This document shows, piece by piece, positions 17,389-27,077 of a stretch of DNA of 64,000 bases (its first letter is position 1; each line of letters begins with the position of its first letter). A program made the position numbers and the translations under genes. The notes beneath the pieces are model-generated. The model did not search any database, was not told where the DNA came from, and worked only from the letters and a program-made list of their open reading frames with translations. Source of the stretch: Rhodohalobacter sp. 614A (GTDB taxonomy: Bacteria; Bacteroidota; Rhodothermia; Balneolales; Balneolaceae); assembly GCF_021462415.1 (NCBI RefSeq), contig NZ_JAKEDS010000001.1:1398273-1462272 (forward strand). The letters are read 5' to 3'.

Positions 17389-18408
17389 ATGCTCATAGAA
17401 AAAGAACATCCTCAAAAAACGGAGTATTTGCTGGAAGTTCCTGAGGGGCAGCACTCAGACATCCGGCTTGATAAATACATCACTTCTTTTGTTCAGAATG
17501 CCAGCCGGAACAAGGTGCAAAAAGCCATCAAAGATGGGTATGTTTTGGTGAATGGAGAGCAGCAGAAGTCGTCATACATTATGCAGCCGGGAGATAAAAT
17601 TGAGATTTCTCTTCCCAAACCTCCTCCCCAGGAGGCGAAACCCGAAGCTATGGATTTGAACATTGTTTATGAGGATGAATACCTGCTTTTGGTAAATAAA
17701 ACGGCAGATATGGTAGTGCATCCCGCCTATGGCAACTGGACGGGAACGCTGGTAAACGGATTGCTTCATTACACTCAACAGAATCTCTCGAAAGCGGATG
17801 AAGAGACTTTGCGCCCCGGAATTGTTCACCGCCTGGACAAAGATACCAGCGGACTGCTTGTGGTTGCAAAAACCGATGAGACGCATCAAAAACTATCCAG
17901 GCAGTTTGCCAAGAAAAAACCCGAACGGAAATACTGGGCTATTGTTTGGGGAAATCCACCTGATGAAGGAACGATTGAAGGAAACATCGGGCGCTCTCCA
18001 AGAGACCGAAAAATTATGACGGTTTTGGAGGAAGGAGGGAAGTCAGCCGTTACCCATTTCAAAAAAATTGAGAGTTTTGATCATCTTGCGCTGCTTGAAA
18101 TTCACCTGGAAACGGGACGTACTCACCAAATAAGAGTTCATATGCAGCACGCAGGTTACTATGTTTTTGGGGATAAAACCTACGGCGGAGATTCCGTGCG
18201 ATACGGCCCCAATACCGGCAGCAGAAAAAAAATGTTTGAAAACCTTTTCAATACCCTGGAGCGCCAGGCGCTTCATGCAAAAACTCTTGGATTTATCCAC
18301 CCTGGAACGGATGAATTTGTTGAATTTAACTCGCCGCTACCGGCCGATTTCCAGGAAGTGCTGGATAAACTGCGCGAAAATTGTAAACCTACATCAAATT
18401 ATGTCTGA
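17389..18408 (+). CDS. RluD-like 23S rRNA pseudouridine synthase (RluA family)
   Basis: ATG 17389 is preferred over an upstream in-frame GTG/ATG at 17356, which would overlap promoter-like sequence. The 339-residue enzyme has an N-terminal S4 RNA-binding domain (about 20-75: IRLDKYITSF, VLVNGEQQKSSYIMQPGDKI) and the RluA catalytic domain with GIVHRLDKDTSGLL, in which Asp150 is the catalytic aspartate, and GRTHQIRVHMQHAGY near 240. S4 plus this core resembles RluD/RluC, which modify helix 69 or other 23S rRNA sites. The 3' end overlaps gldC by 8 bases. Confidence 0.92.
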   Translation: MLIEKEHPQKTEYLLEVPEGQHSDIRLDKYITSFVQNASRNKVQKAIKDGYVLVNGEQQKSSYIMQPGDKIEISLPKPPPQEAKPEAMDLNIVYEDEYLLLVNKTADMVVHPAYGNWTGTLVNGLLHYTQQNLSKADEETLRPGIVHRLDKDTSGLLVVAKTDETHQKLSRQFAKKKPERKYWAIVWGNPPDEGTIEGNIGRSPRDRKIMTVLEEGGKSAVTHFKKIESFDHLALLEIHLETGRTHQIRVHMQHAGYYVFGDKTYGGDSVRYGPNTGSRKKMFENLFNTLERQALHAKTLGFIHPGTDEFVEFNSPLPADFQEVLDKLRENCKPTSNYV

Positions 18409-18736
18409 AAAATCGAAAAAGATAAATATCGAAGTTCTTCTGGATGAAAATAATGTACCGGAAGAGATCAAATGGTCAGCCACAGATCTGCAGGGATTTG
18501 ATGAAGCCATCTGCCGTGCCATGCTTCTTTCACTCTGGGATCATCGCAATAAAGACACTCTTCGTCTTGATTTGTGGACGAAAGATATGACTGTGGATGA
18601 GATGAAAATATTTTTCCATCAAACGCTGGTCACGATGGCAGATACACTCGAAAATTCTACGAACGATCCACGAATCAGCGGCGATATGCGGGATTTTTGC
18701 GACTATTTTGCCGAGAAAATGGAAATAGCTGAGTAA
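18401..18736 (+). CDS. gldC: Gliding-motility-associated protein GldC
   Basis: 111 residues, starting at ATG 18401 inside the end of the preceding gene. LLDENNVPEEIKWSATD, KAMLLSLWDH-like LLSLWDHRN, LRLDLWTKDMTVDEMKIFFHQTLVTMADT and MRDFCDYFAEKM match the GldC family closely. GldC was found by mutants of Flavobacterium johnsoniae with gliding defects, but it is cytosolic and widespread in non-gliding relatives, so its direct role is unclear. With porX in the same window it supports a Bacteroidota-type background. It is co-transcribed with the pseudouridine synthase. Confidence 0.9.
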   Translation: MSEKSKKINIEVLLDENNVPEEIKWSATDLQGFDEAICRAMLLSLWDHRNKDTLRLDLWTKDMTVDEMKIFFHQTLVTMADTLENSTNDPRISGDMRDFCDYFAEKMEIAE

Positions 18737-18849
18737 AAGCTCATTAAAGAGTATCGGCTACCCGACAAGAAATTACATAAGAATTGTTCTTATATTAAAC
18801 CTGTTTTTGAGAAAGCAGTGAACCTTAAACCTTGAAACCTGAGACCGGA

Positions 18850-19812
18850 ATGCAGTATCTCGATTTTGAACAGCCTATTGCAGAATTGGAGAAGAAAATT
18901 GATGAACTGAATGAACTCTCTGTAGGCGATGAAATTTTGACACCAGAAATCAACCGGCTACGCAAAAAAGCGGATCAGCTGCGAAAATCTATTTTCAGCA
19001 ATTTAACCCGCTGGCAAAGAGTTCAGCTGGCCCGCCATCCCGAACGCCCCTATACGCTGGATTATATTGATCTGATAACGGAGGATTTTATTGAGCTCCA
19101 CGGAGATCGGTTTCATTCAGATGACAAAGCGATGGTAGGCGGATTGGCCACTATTGACGGCCAATCGGTTATGATTATGGGCCATCAAAAAGGAAAAGAT
19201 ACCAAATCACGTCAATACCGGAATTTTGGGATGGCCAATCCGGAAGGATATCGTAAGGCCTACCGGTTGATGAAAATGGCCGAGAAATTCGGAATTCCAG
19301 TTATCACACTGTTGGATACTCCCGGAGCCTATCCCGGGTTAGAAGCCGAAGAGCGGGGACAGGCAGAGGCCATCGCCCGAAATCTTAAAATGATGGCGGT
19401 TCTGGAAGTGCCGATTATTACCATTGTGATTGGCGAAGGTGCGAGTGGTGGTGCAATCGGTATCGGGATGGGAAATGAACTATACATGATGGAAAATACC
19501 TGGTACTCGGTCATTTCTCCCGAAAATTGTTCTACCATTCTCTGGCGAACGTGGGAATACAAAGAGCAGGCAGCATCAGCCCTCAAACTCACGGCCAAAG
19601 ATCTTTTGGATATGAAAATTATTGACGGCGTGATTGAGGAACCTTTGGGTGGAGCTCACAGAGACTATAAGAAATCGGCTGAAGCTGTGAAGGAACAGAT
19701 TCTCAAGAGTCTCAAAAAACTCAAAAAAATGAAAGCTGATAAACTCATCGAACAGCGAATTGAAAAATATGCAGCGATGGGTGTTTGGCTTGAAGGCAAG
19801 CAAAAAGCCTGA
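18850..19812 (+). CDS. accA: Acetyl-CoA carboxylase carboxyltransferase subunit alpha
   Basis: Starting at ATG 18850 gives 320 residues beginning [14 protein letters not shown], which aligns with the AccA N-terminus (xxYLDFExPI); a TTG at 18832 would add six residues and cannot be excluded. The crotonase-fold carboxyltransferase core shows [52 protein letters not shown] and [14 protein letters not shown]. With AccD it moves the carboxyl group from biotin to acetyl-CoA to form malonyl-CoA, the first step of fatty acid synthesis. The next genes include a thioesterase and cdsA, so the region is lipid-related. Confidence 0.95.
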   Translation: MQYLDFEQPIAELEKKIDELNELSVGDEILTPEINRLRKKADQLRKSIFSNLTRWQRVQLARHPERPYTLDYIDLITEDFIELHGDRFHSDDKAMVGGLATIDGQSVMIMGHQKGKDTKSRQYRNFGMANPEGYRKAYRLMKMAEKFGIPVITLLDTPGAYPGLEAEERGQAEAIARNLKMMAVLEVPIITIVIGEGASGGAIGIGMGNELYMMENTWYSVISPENCSTILWRTWEYKEQAASALKLTAKDLLDMKIIDGVIEEPLGGAHRDYKKSAEAVKEQILKSLKKLKKMKADKLIEQRIEKYAAMGVWLEGKQKA

Positions 19813-19820
19813 ATTTCATC

Positions 19821-20255
19821 ATGATCCGGTTTCCAGAGAAAGAGCCGATAATTCGGTATAAGCACGAACTAAGAAGCCGGTATGGCGAAACTGACCAGAT
19901 GGGATATGTTTATTACGGGCGATATCTGGAATATTTTGAAGTGTCGCGAACCGAAATGATTCGCTCACTCGGTGTTTCCTATTCCAAATTGGAAGAAGAC
20001 GGATTCATGCTGCCGGTTGTCTATTCTCAAATAGCATATAAATCCCCGGTTTTTTATGATGAGATGATGGCCATTGAAGTAACTGTCTTCGAAAAACCTA
20101 CAGTCCGGCTCGATACATTCTACAGAGTTTTTACCAATCGCCTGGATAAACCGCATGTTTTAGGCCAGGTGACTCTCTGTTTTACGGATGCCGATACCCG
20201 AAAACCCTGCCGCGCCCCGCAGTATTTTAATGACCTGATGGATCGGAAGACATGA
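19821..20255 (+). CDS. YbgC/4HBT-family acyl-CoA thioesterase
   Basis: 144 residues in a single hotdog domain. RYGETDQMGYVYYGRYLEYFEVSRTEM contains the 4HBT active site, with Asp25 in the TDQMG position, and the later strands fit the fold. Enzymes of this group hydrolyse short- or medium-chain acyl-CoA or 4-hydroxybenzoyl-CoA. It begins 8 bases after accA, fitting a fatty acid metabolism unit. The exact acyl substrate is unknown. Confidence 0.88.
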   Translation: MIRFPEKEPIIRYKHELRSRYGETDQMGYVYYGRYLEYFEVSRTEMIRSLGVSYSKLEEDGFMLPVVYSQIAYKSPVFYDEMMAIEVTVFEKPTVRLDTFYRVFTNRLDKPHVLGQVTLCFTDADTRKPCRAPQYFNDLMDRKT

Positions 20256-20261
20256 GATGCT

Positions 20262-20708
20262 ATGACGAACAAAAGAAGCTATTGGCTGCTTTTTGCAGGT
20301 CTTACCGCTATTGTAATCTTATCTTTGGGAGGCGGTTTGTGGGGAGCCGAACAAAGCATTGGTCACTGGACAGGGTTGTTGTTTGAAAGAGTTTGTCACC
20401 AGAATCCACAGCGTTCTTTCCAGTTTAATGGAGTGCCGATGGCGGTAAACAGCCGGTGTTTTGGAATATTTACCGGCTTATGGAGCGGCTGGTTCTTCGT
20501 GCCGTTAATCATCAAAAAGTGGCGGAAAATTTATTGGATTAGTTGGTTTCTTTTTCTTGCAGTGATGCTTCAAATCATCGATTATATGGGAAACCATATA
20601 TTGTGGGAAAATACAAATGCCACCCGCGTTGTATCGGGGTTTATTCTTGGAATAGCGGTGGCGATTTTTTTATCGGATTTATTCAGAACCAAAAATAAAA
20701 AGGCGTAA
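20262..20708 (+). CDS. DUF2085 family membrane protein
   Basis: 148 residues with about four membrane helices (near 8-24, 65-85, 92-110 and 120-140). The signature RVCHQNPQRSFQFNGVPMAVNSRCFGIFTG, with CHQ-x-RSF followed by a conserved R-C-x-G, identifies DUF2085. The invariant Cys and His could bind a metal or cofactor, but the family's role is unknown. It sits in a tight gene run between the thioesterase and a DUF4199 protein. Confidence 0.85.
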   Translation: MTNKRSYWLLFAGLTAIVILSLGGGLWGAEQSIGHWTGLLFERVCHQNPQRSFQFNGVPMAVNSRCFGIFTGLWSGWFFVPLIIKKWRKIYWISWFLFLAVMLQIIDYMGNHILWENTNATRVVSGFILGIAVAIFLSDLFRTKNKKA

Positions 20709-20710
20709 TC

Positions 20711-21289
20711 ATGAACGAGGACGAAAATAATCAACCATTATCATTTAGTGACTATTTGCCATCTGTAGGAATTGTCGGGGCCATTTTTAGTCTGGTCAGT
20801 TTTGTAATCGGGCTATTTTTTGGATATCAACAGATTAATGCCGAACCAACCGGTTCATTCTTTTCTCCGATGATGCTGAGCGGAACGGTTGTATGCCTGG
20901 TATCTGCTTTTGCCGGTATGATTGCCGTCTGGCATTTCACCAAAGAGGTAACCCCATATTTAACGTTAGGCCAGGGTGCGCTCATCGGATTTTTAACAGG
21001 GGCTGTTATCGTAATTGTGAGTGTTTTCCTGAATGAACTTTGGATCATGGTTTTTGACCCTGAATACACAACCAAAATAATGGATGCCACCATAGCGAAT
21101 ATTGAAGCCATGGAAATGCCCGAAGAGAGCAAACAGCAAATGATAGACGCAATGGCTGATTCGATGGGTACAAGCCAGTCTTTCTGGCGGCAAATATTCT
21201 GGGGCGTTCCCGTTACGGGACTGATGAATTTAATTACCGCCCTCATTGGTGTAAAAATATTTGGCGAGAAGAAAGAAGAGACATTTTAA
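20711..21289 (+). CDS. DUF4199 family membrane protein
   Basis: 192 residues with four predicted membrane helices in two pairs, separated by a charged, helical segment (about 118-150: YTTKIMDATIANIEAMEMPEESKQQMIDAM). That arrangement, with the soluble helical segment between helices 3 and 4, is the form of Bacteroidota DUF4199 proteins, which have no known function. It starts 2 bases after the DUF2085 stop and ends 9 bases before the CPBP protease gene, so the three membrane proteins are almost certainly co-expressed. Confidence 0.8.
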   Translation: MNEDENNQPLSFSDYLPSVGIVGAIFSLVSFVIGLFFGYQQINAEPTGSFFSPMMLSGTVVCLVSAFAGMIAVWHFTKEVTPYLTLGQGALIGFLTGAVIVIVSVFLNELWIMVFDPEYTTKIMDATIANIEAMEMPEESKQQMIDAMADSMGTSQSFWRQIFWGVPVTGLMNLITALIGVKIFGEKKEETF

Positions 21290-21298
21290 TCAGCAGTA

Positions 21299-22225
21299 AT
21301 GAATCAACCATCTGAAGATTTTACATTTACTCCCACGGTCATCCATTCATGGGCAGAACGAAATGGTTTTGCTCACTGGGTTATTGCTCTTATCTGGCTC
21401 GTTGTGGTTCTGATTCTATTCCAGATTGTGGCGGGAATTGTTTTCATCGGTTTGGTGATGGTAACCGGTGGCAATATTGATCCTGCTAATGCGATGGGGT
21501 CTCTGACGCAGCATATCGATCTGCTTTTTATCGGCAATTCAGTCGGGCAGATTCTGTTCTTGGGGTTGGCTACATTTGTCATTGTCCGGCTACATACCGG
21601 TGGGGAAAGCAAAAGAGCATTTTTACGAATTCAATGGAATAACCAGGTTGTACAATACCTGTTGCTGGGAGCGTTGCTAATCATTGTTATACAACCGCTT
21701 ATAATCTATTTGGGATATCTGAATTCATTACTCCCCATTCCGGATGCCTTTAGCGATTTACAGGTTTCTCAGTACGAAATGATTGAGGATTTTCTGAATA
21801 CGGATGGAATTGTCTGGTTCGGTCTTCTCAACATCGCCTTGATTCCGGCCATTTGCGAAGAGATCCTTTTTCGCGGATATGTTTTTCGCGCCTTCGAAAA
21901 AAGTTGGGGTGCCATTGTTGCGGTTTGCGTATCCGGTTTAATCTTCGGTTTGTTTCATATTCAGCTGGGAAATGTATTTCCATTAGCCACTTTGGGAATC
22001 ATTCTTGCACTGATGACCTGGCTCAGTGGAACGATTTGGCCCGCAATTATTGCTCATTTTATAAACAACGGTGCGGCCGTTTTGGTTGGATCACAATTTC
22101 CCGAATTGCTTTTTGAGGAGGTGACCTACGAAACGCTGCCCCCGTTCTGGGTGCTGGGATTAAGCATCTTTTTTACAGTATTAATCATTTACTGGATGTT
22201 TCAAAAGTCAGTACAATTAAAATAA
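21299..22225 (+). CDS. CPBP family intramembrane glutamic endopeptidase
   Basis: 308 residues with seven to eight membrane helices. Motif 1 is ICEEILFRGYVFRAF, with the paired glutamates E187 and E188 and the following arginine; motif 2 is SGLIFGLFHIQ with its histidine; motif 3 is IIAHFINNGAAV. These are the three conserved blocks of the CPBP (CAAX protease/bacteriocin-processing, Rce1-like) family. Bacterial members are implicated in processing or resistance to small peptides, but a substrate is not evident here. It belongs to the run of membrane protein genes 20262-22225. Confidence 0.9.
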   Translation: MNQPSEDFTFTPTVIHSWAERNGFAHWVIALIWLVVVLILFQIVAGIVFIGLVMVTGGNIDPANAMGSLTQHIDLLFIGNSVGQILFLGLATFVIVRLHTGGESKRAFLRIQWNNQVVQYLLLGALLIIVIQPLIIYLGYLNSLLPIPDAFSDLQVSQYEMIEDFLNTDGIVWFGLLNIALIPAICEEILFRGYVFRAFEKSWGAIVAVCVSGLIFGLFHIQLGNVFPLATLGIILALMTWLSGTIWPAIIAHFINNGAAVLVGSQFPELLFEEVTYETLPPFWVLGLSIFFTVLIIYWMFQKSVQLK

Positions 22226-22237
22226 ATATTCAGGTTC

Positions 22238-22525
22238 ATGTTACGAGGTTCAGAACCTAACAAAATTAATAACTGGGTGTGCGTACTTGAGAGGGGTACG
22301 GAGTACGAGGTGGAGCTTGCGAAGAATTATCTCTCTAATCTGAAGATACCATCAAATATTCTGTCAAAAAGAGACTCTTCCTACAGTTTGAATTTTGGCG
22401 AGATGTCGATGGTTTACCTGTATGTGCCCAAAGAATTCGAAGCCAAGGCAAGGAAAGCACTTGCAGAGCTCGATAGTCAAGAGGATGAATTTGATTTCGA
22501 TCCAAATGAGGACGAAGAAGATTGA
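22238..22525 (+). CDS. DUF2007-like small protein upstream of cdsA (95 aa)
   Basis: 95 residues. The core WVCVLERGTEYEVELAKNYLSNLKIPSNILSKRDSSY, followed by VYLYVPKEFEAKARKALAEL, has the beta-alpha-beta-beta-alpha pattern of the DUF2007 putative signal-transducing domain (related to PII-like ferredoxin folds). The tail is acidic (EDEFDFDPNEDEED). The stop overlaps the cdsA start by 4 bases (TTGA), so the two are translationally coupled, which suggests a link to phospholipid synthesis. I offer no function beyond that. Confidence 0.75.
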   Translation: MLRGSEPNKINNWVCVLERGTEYEVELAKNYLSNLKIPSNILSKRDSSYSLNFGEMSMVYLYVPKEFEAKARKALAELDSQEDEFDFDPNEDEED

Positions 22526-23322
22526 GTGAATTAACAAAAAGAGTATTATTTGCTGTACCGGGTGCTGCCGTCATGTTAATCATTACATGGATTGGTGGCC
22601 TCGCCTTTGAAATTCTTTTCGGACTCATCACCATTCTTACTATTTGGGAGATCCATCGCATTTTAAGGCACACACACGACAGAGATCTGTTTCCACTATC
22701 TTTTCTGGTTGCAATACTTGTATGGTTTTTCTCGGATTTTCCAATGTGGGCGGTGTACATGGTTTCCGGAATTGGGATTTTGGTTTCACTCTTGGCATTT
22801 GTCTATGGTCGCCATGAGTTTCCGAGGCGGTGGTTCGCCACACTTTTCAGTGGAATTTATGCTCCGACCGGTTTTTTGATGATTGTTTTTATTCGAGATT
22901 TAATGCCGGGCTCAGGCGGATTCTGGCTCGTCCTCACTCTATTTTTAATGATTTGGGGAAACGACGTTTTCGCATATTTTGGCGGCAAAAGGTTTGGTAA
23001 ACGTAAATTGGCTCCAAGTATAAGTCCCAATAAAACAGTGGAAGGATTCTGGTTTGGCTTTTTAGGTGCCGCTGTAGGTTTTTTGATTGTCTATTTTATA
23101 GCCGATCCCTTTCCGCTTTCAATCCAGGCCATTTTGCCGACGGTTATTTTTATCGGAACCTTGGGGCCGATTGGAGATATTGCCGCCAGCCGGTTAAAAC
23201 GATTGGCCAATGTCAAAGATTCCTCCACTTTGCTGCCCGGACACGGTGGTTTTTTTGACCGTTTCGACTCCATGATTCTTTCAGCTCCCTTCATCTATTT
23301 TCTCTATTATCTGATTCTCTAA
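22522..23322 (+). CDS. cdsA: Phosphatidate cytidylyltransferase
   Basis: 266 residues, starting at TTG 22522 within the TTGA overlap with the preceding gene. It is a polytopic membrane enzyme (about eight helices) converting phosphatidic acid and CTP to CDP-diacylglycerol. Signature regions are WGNDVFAYFGGKRFGKRKLAPSISPNKTVEGF and the C-terminal CDP-diglyceride motif SRLKRLANVKDSSTLLPGHGGFFDRFDSM, with its conserved Asp residues. Length and topology are usual. It lies in the lipid-related run that starts with accA. Confidence 0.95.
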   Translation: MSELTKRVLFAVPGAAVMLIITWIGGLAFEILFGLITILTIWEIHRILRHTHDRDLFPLSFLVAILVWFFSDFPMWAVYMVSGIGILVSLLAFVYGRHEFPRRWFATLFSGIYAPTGFLMIVFIRDLMPGSGGFWLVLTLFLMIWGNDVFAYFGGKRFGKRKLAPSISPNKTVEGFWFGFLGAAVGFLIVYFIADPFPLSIQAILPTVIFIGTLGPIGDIAASRLKRLANVKDSSTLLPGHGGFFDRFDSMILSAPFIYFLYYLIL

Positions 23323-23369
23323 TTTCTTGTTTCCCGGATTGATTTTTCGGGCAAATATGTTTCTATCAC

Positions 23370-24275
23370 ATGGACACAAAAAAGATCATAATATCAGGCG
23401 GAACCGGCTTTGTAGGCACTTATTTGAGTGCCGAGCTTTTAAAACAAGGCCATTTTCTCTCCATCATTACCCGCTCACCTGAAAAATACTCCGATGAACA
23501 ATCAAAAAATCTGCGATACATTGACTGGGGCGATGATTTATCTGAGGCCATGGAAGAGGCAGATGTTGTTTACAATCTTGCCGGAGAAAGCCTGTTTGGT
23601 AAACGATGGACCGACAGCGTAAAGAAATCAATCTATAACAGCAGGATAGAATCCACGAGGCAACTTGTAGATGCGATGGGGCAAGCTTCTTCAAAACCGG
23701 AATTGTTTGTATCCATTTCTGCCGTAGGAATTTATGGCGACCAGGGAGATACAGTTTTGGATGAATCTACCGAACCGGCAAATGATTTTCTGGCACGAAT
23801 CTGTATCCAATGGGAAGAAGAAGCACAAAAAGCATCAAGCCTTGGCATCAGGGTTGTAACCCCCCGGATTGGAATTGTTTTTGAAAAGGATGGAGGGTTT
23901 TTACAGATGATGAAGCTGCCATTCTTGTTTTTTGTGGGTGGCCCTCTGGGTGATGGAAAACAATATCTCCCCTGGATTCATATGAACGATGCTTGCCGCG
24001 GGTTGATCTATCCAATGGAAAATGAAGAGTTGTCCGGCCCCTATAACCTTTGTGCACCAGAGCCTGTAACAATCAATCATCTGTCTGATGCAATGGGCAA
24101 TGTGTTGAACCGCCCATCTTTTTTTCGGGTGCCTGAATTTGTGATGAAAACAGTTCTGGGGGAAGCGGCAGATCCTGCATTATCCAGCCTGAATGTTCAG
24201 CCAAAAGTACTTCAAATTTCAGGGTTTGAGTTTCAGTTTGAAGATGTGGAAGAAGCCCTTGCTGATATTTTTTGA
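23370..24275 (+). CDS. TIGR01777-family NAD-dependent epimerase/dehydratase-like protein
   Basis: 301 residues, SDR-extended fold. The N-terminal Rossmann motif is ISGGTGFVGTYL; VYNLAGESLFGKRW is the segment diagnostic of the TIGR01777 (YfcH/SulA-like) group; the C-terminal part holds PWIHMNDACRGL and YNLCAPEPVT. No membrane segment or signal is present. These proteins are conserved in bacteria, often near cell-division or lipid genes, but their substrate is unknown. It ends only 12 bases before the stop of the convergent lipoprotein gene. Confidence 0.88.
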   Translation: MDTKKIIISGGTGFVGTYLSAELLKQGHFLSIITRSPEKYSDEQSKNLRYIDWGDDLSEAMEEADVVYNLAGESLFGKRWTDSVKKSIYNSRIESTRQLVDAMGQASSKPELFVSISAVGIYGDQGDTVLDESTEPANDFLARICIQWEEEAQKASSLGIRVVTPRIGIVFEKDGGFLQMMKLPFLFFVGGPLGDGKQYLPWIHMNDACRGLIYPMENEELSGPYNLCAPEPVTINHLSDAMGNVLNRPSFFRVPEFVMKTVLGEAADPALSSLNVQPKVLQISGFEFQFEDVEEALADIF

Positions 24276-24287
24276 GTATTGCTACAT

Positions 24288-26966
24288 TTAATCAACCGAT
24301 TCGGTACTCTCTCTTACGGTGTAATGAATGGTCCAGCACTGAAGGCCTTCTCGTGTTTGCGCAATAATTTCCTGCTTACCATTCCCAAGAAAATCACTGA
24401 TTACAGGATAGGTCATTCCCGATGTCGGGAGTTCATTGTGGCGCTGACCGCTCAAAATATCCCAGGCATACAAGCGCCCGAAATCAGCCAGTGCGACGAT
24501 ATCATCCCGTTGATCTCCGTTGATATCCAAAACGGAGGGAGGATAGTTGGCAGATGACGGCTGCCCCATCGACTCCGTAAAGTGAAGCTGACCGGAATCA
24601 TTATACAAGAAAACGGATCCGTTTGCTGTTTGGAGAAGAATGAGCATGCGCCGTTCAAAACTTTCGTCTTCTGTAGTCATCAAAACTTCATGATGAGAAG
24701 GTGTTGTATTCAGGCTGCTGTTGGAGACCTGTAATGATTGAATGGCAAGGAAATCTGCCGATACAATGTTTGAAAGTGAATCGGCAAACAATGGAGTCGT
24801 TCCTACGCTGTAAAGATTTCCATCCAGCCCGGAACCAAGAATATGATTCTCATAATTGTGAGGAGCTCCCTGCATCTGTGCGGTAAGAAAAACGGGATAG
24901 TTTGTACGGAGTTCTCCGTTTATCTCCCAGGCATGTAACGTGTTTTCAGAGAATGCAAACAACGATTGTTGATTGTCAATTTCAGCAATCAATGGTTTGG
25001 ATTCCACAACAGAATTTGTGGCTTGCGGCCAGCCAGATATGGCCCGTCCTCTGGCATTCAATATGTGCATATTCCGGTCGGCAGTTGCGACAATGATTTC
25101 CGCCACACCATTTCCTGTAATGTCGGTAATCGTTAACGGTGTTGTGATATTTTCATCAAGAAGAATGGGGAAATTTGGAAGAATTGCGCCGTTTTGATTC
25201 CATGCATATACTTTATTTCCGGCTGCCTGCATAATGATGTTTTGATTGTTGCCATACCAATCATACACAACCGGCGGACCCATTGGCACGTCCTCTCCGG
25301 TTGATGCCTGGAGAATAACGGTGCCATCGGTTGCAAGAGCATACACATATCCATTTTCTGTTGAGAAAATCACCTCATTTCTTGCACTGCCGGTTAAATC
25401 AGCTAATACGGGGGTGCCGCTAATTTCAGCTCCACCAAGCGGGAACACCCATTGTTCGGTATAGGGTTCTTGTTCTGCTTCTTGCTGGAATGAAGTAAAC
25501 CGAACATCAATCACATCAGATCCCTGTTCAAGGCGGGTTGTAATTACAAACTCATTAAGGTTGCTCAGGAGGTTGCCGGCATAGTTTTGGGGAGCAAGCC
25601 ACGGCTGGATGTAGGTTCCAAAATCGGTAGTATTTATGTAGTGAATAGAACTTAGTGGCTGGGGTAAGGCATCTCGTATGGAAGAATATCCGTTATCATA
25701 ATACATAACCCGCCGCCGTGCCGCGTCACCGCCAACACTTTCTGCCAGTCCTTTTCTTTGTGAAATGGCTAACACATTCTCATACACCGTGACATAAAAA
25801 TCTTCGATTGGGAAGACGTCTGAACCCATCAACTTGCCCAACAGTTTGCTGTTTACAGAGTATGTGTTCTCATCTCGAACCAATAGCTCTTCGCCGGCAA
25901 GCGTATTGAGCGAAGACTGTATGCCAGAGGTATTATTGACCGTTCGAAGGAAAAGATATTCGCTTGAACTGGCCGGGCCGGAATTGGCGAATGAAACGAA
26001 TGCAACTTCGGTCCCCAAACCTTGATGAATGGTATGCCATACATTTTGATGAGACTGTATGTATTGGTCGATTTCCAGGTCGAACTCTGTATCTTCAGAA
26101 GTTGAAAGAACTTGCTGATTTGTTCGAAATATGCTAAACCCGGCAGCATTGGTCGGGATAAACCGATCCAGCGAAAATGCCGAGGCGGGCTGTGTAAGAT
26201 ATTTGACAAAAGAAGATGTACTGTCCTGAAGCTGCATCGTGCCTTGAAGTTGCCATTCCCATTCACCAGTATTTTCGCCTTGGTTTAACACGATCGGCGA
26301 AGCACCTTTGAATATCCCATCTAAAAAGGGGCGGTACATGACCTGCGTAAATTGCTGCGACCAACTGTCCATGCTTTCTGTATTCATGATGATGGCGCCC
26401 GCATTCAATTGTTCGTCAGACAAATTCATCTTTTCTTCTGAGCCAATCAGGCTTCGGATACAACTTTCTATTGAAATGCTGGATTCAGAATAAAGGGTCC
26501 AGTTTCCCAAGGTTGCCATAAATACAGTGCGATCACCAATAAAGAGCTTTTCAATGGTAAATCCCTTGAACTCATATTGATTCTGCTCATATTCTCTTTG
26601 ATAAGATCCGGTTAATATCCCCGGCAAACCATCAACAGATTGGGTGATCCAAACAGGTTCCCAATTGCTGGAACTGCTGGGATGGAGCAGAAGTGCGTTC
26701 ACCATTATTGGATTTGAACTATGACTTTGGATGGTTGTGACCAATTGCATGACAGATGGAGTTATATCATCCATCAGTGGCATTATGGGATTGGAAAGAA
26801 CTTGTGCTACAGAACTGTTGGCCTCAGGAATGATTACAAAAAAGGTGGACTGAGGAACAAAATCAGACCAATGATCAGCAGATCGGTTTGTACAGGCGGA
26901 GAAGAAGACTGTAAAAAGAAGAGCAAAACTTAAAAAAGCTGATGTCAGATTTTTTTTAAAAGCCAC
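24288..26966 (-). CDS. Large propeller-type lipoprotein with DUF3352-like N-terminal half
   Basis: 892 residues. The start MAFKKNLTSAFLSFALLFTVFFSAC is a lipoprotein signal with lipobox FSAC. The N-terminal half (about 30-480) is rich in Gln/Ser and reads like DUF3352 proteins of Bacteroidota (STFFVIIPEANSSV at its start, followed by repeated strands). The second half (from about 490) is a beta-propeller with repeated 'L.D.TG...NEVIFSTENGYVYAL' units: VLADLTGSARNEVIF, TDITGNGVAEIIVA, LDINGDQRDDIVAL and SDFLGNGKQEIIAQ (FG-GAP/PQQ-like). It should sit on the outer membrane or in the periplasm. It is divergent from the BatA-like gene; function unknown. Confidence 0.8.
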   Translation of the reverse strand: MAFKKNLTSAFLSFALLFTVFFSACTNRSADHWSDFVPQSTFFVIIPEANSSVAQVLSNPIMPLMDDITPSVMQLVTTIQSHSSNPIMVNALLLHPSSSSNWEPVWITQSVDGLPGILTGSYQREYEQNQYEFKGFTIEKLFIGDRTVFMATLGNWTLYSESSISIESCIRSLIGSEEKMNLSDEQLNAGAIIMNTESMDSWSQQFTQVMYRPFLDGIFKGASPIVLNQGENTGEWEWQLQGTMQLQDSTSSFVKYLTQPASAFSLDRFIPTNAAGFSIFRTNQQVLSTSEDTEFDLEIDQYIQSHQNVWHTIHQGLGTEVAFVSFANSGPASSSEYLFLRTVNNTSGIQSSLNTLAGEELLVRDENTYSVNSKLLGKLMGSDVFPIEDFYVTVYENVLAISQRKGLAESVGGDAARRRVMYYDNGYSSIRDALPQPLSSIHYINTTDFGTYIQPWLAPQNYAGNLLSNLNEFVITTRLEQGSDVIDVRFTSFQQEAEQEPYTEQWVFPLGGAEISGTPVLADLTGSARNEVIFSTENGYVYALATDGTVILQASTGEDVPMGPPVVYDWYGNNQNIIMQAAGNKVYAWNQNGAILPNFPILLDENITTPLTITDITGNGVAEIIVATADRNMHILNARGRAISGWPQATNSVVESKPLIAEIDNQQSLFAFSENTLHAWEINGELRTNYPVFLTAQMQGAPHNYENHILGSGLDGNLYSVGTTPLFADSLSNIVSADFLAIQSLQVSNSSLNTTPSHHEVLMTTEDESFERRMLILLQTANGSVFLYNDSGQLHFTESMGQPSSANYPPSVLDINGDQRDDIVALADFGRLYAWDILSGQRHNELPTSGMTYPVISDFLGNGKQEIIAQTREGLQCWTIHYTVRESTESVD

Positions 26967-27077
26967 CGTAGATCAAATAATATGTTTGTTAGGGATGGGT
27001 TATTACCATAGCTTAATTGTGCTAAGCCGGATTTGTTCCAAATTTCAGTTGTTCAAGGTAAAAACTTTTTTCACTAA

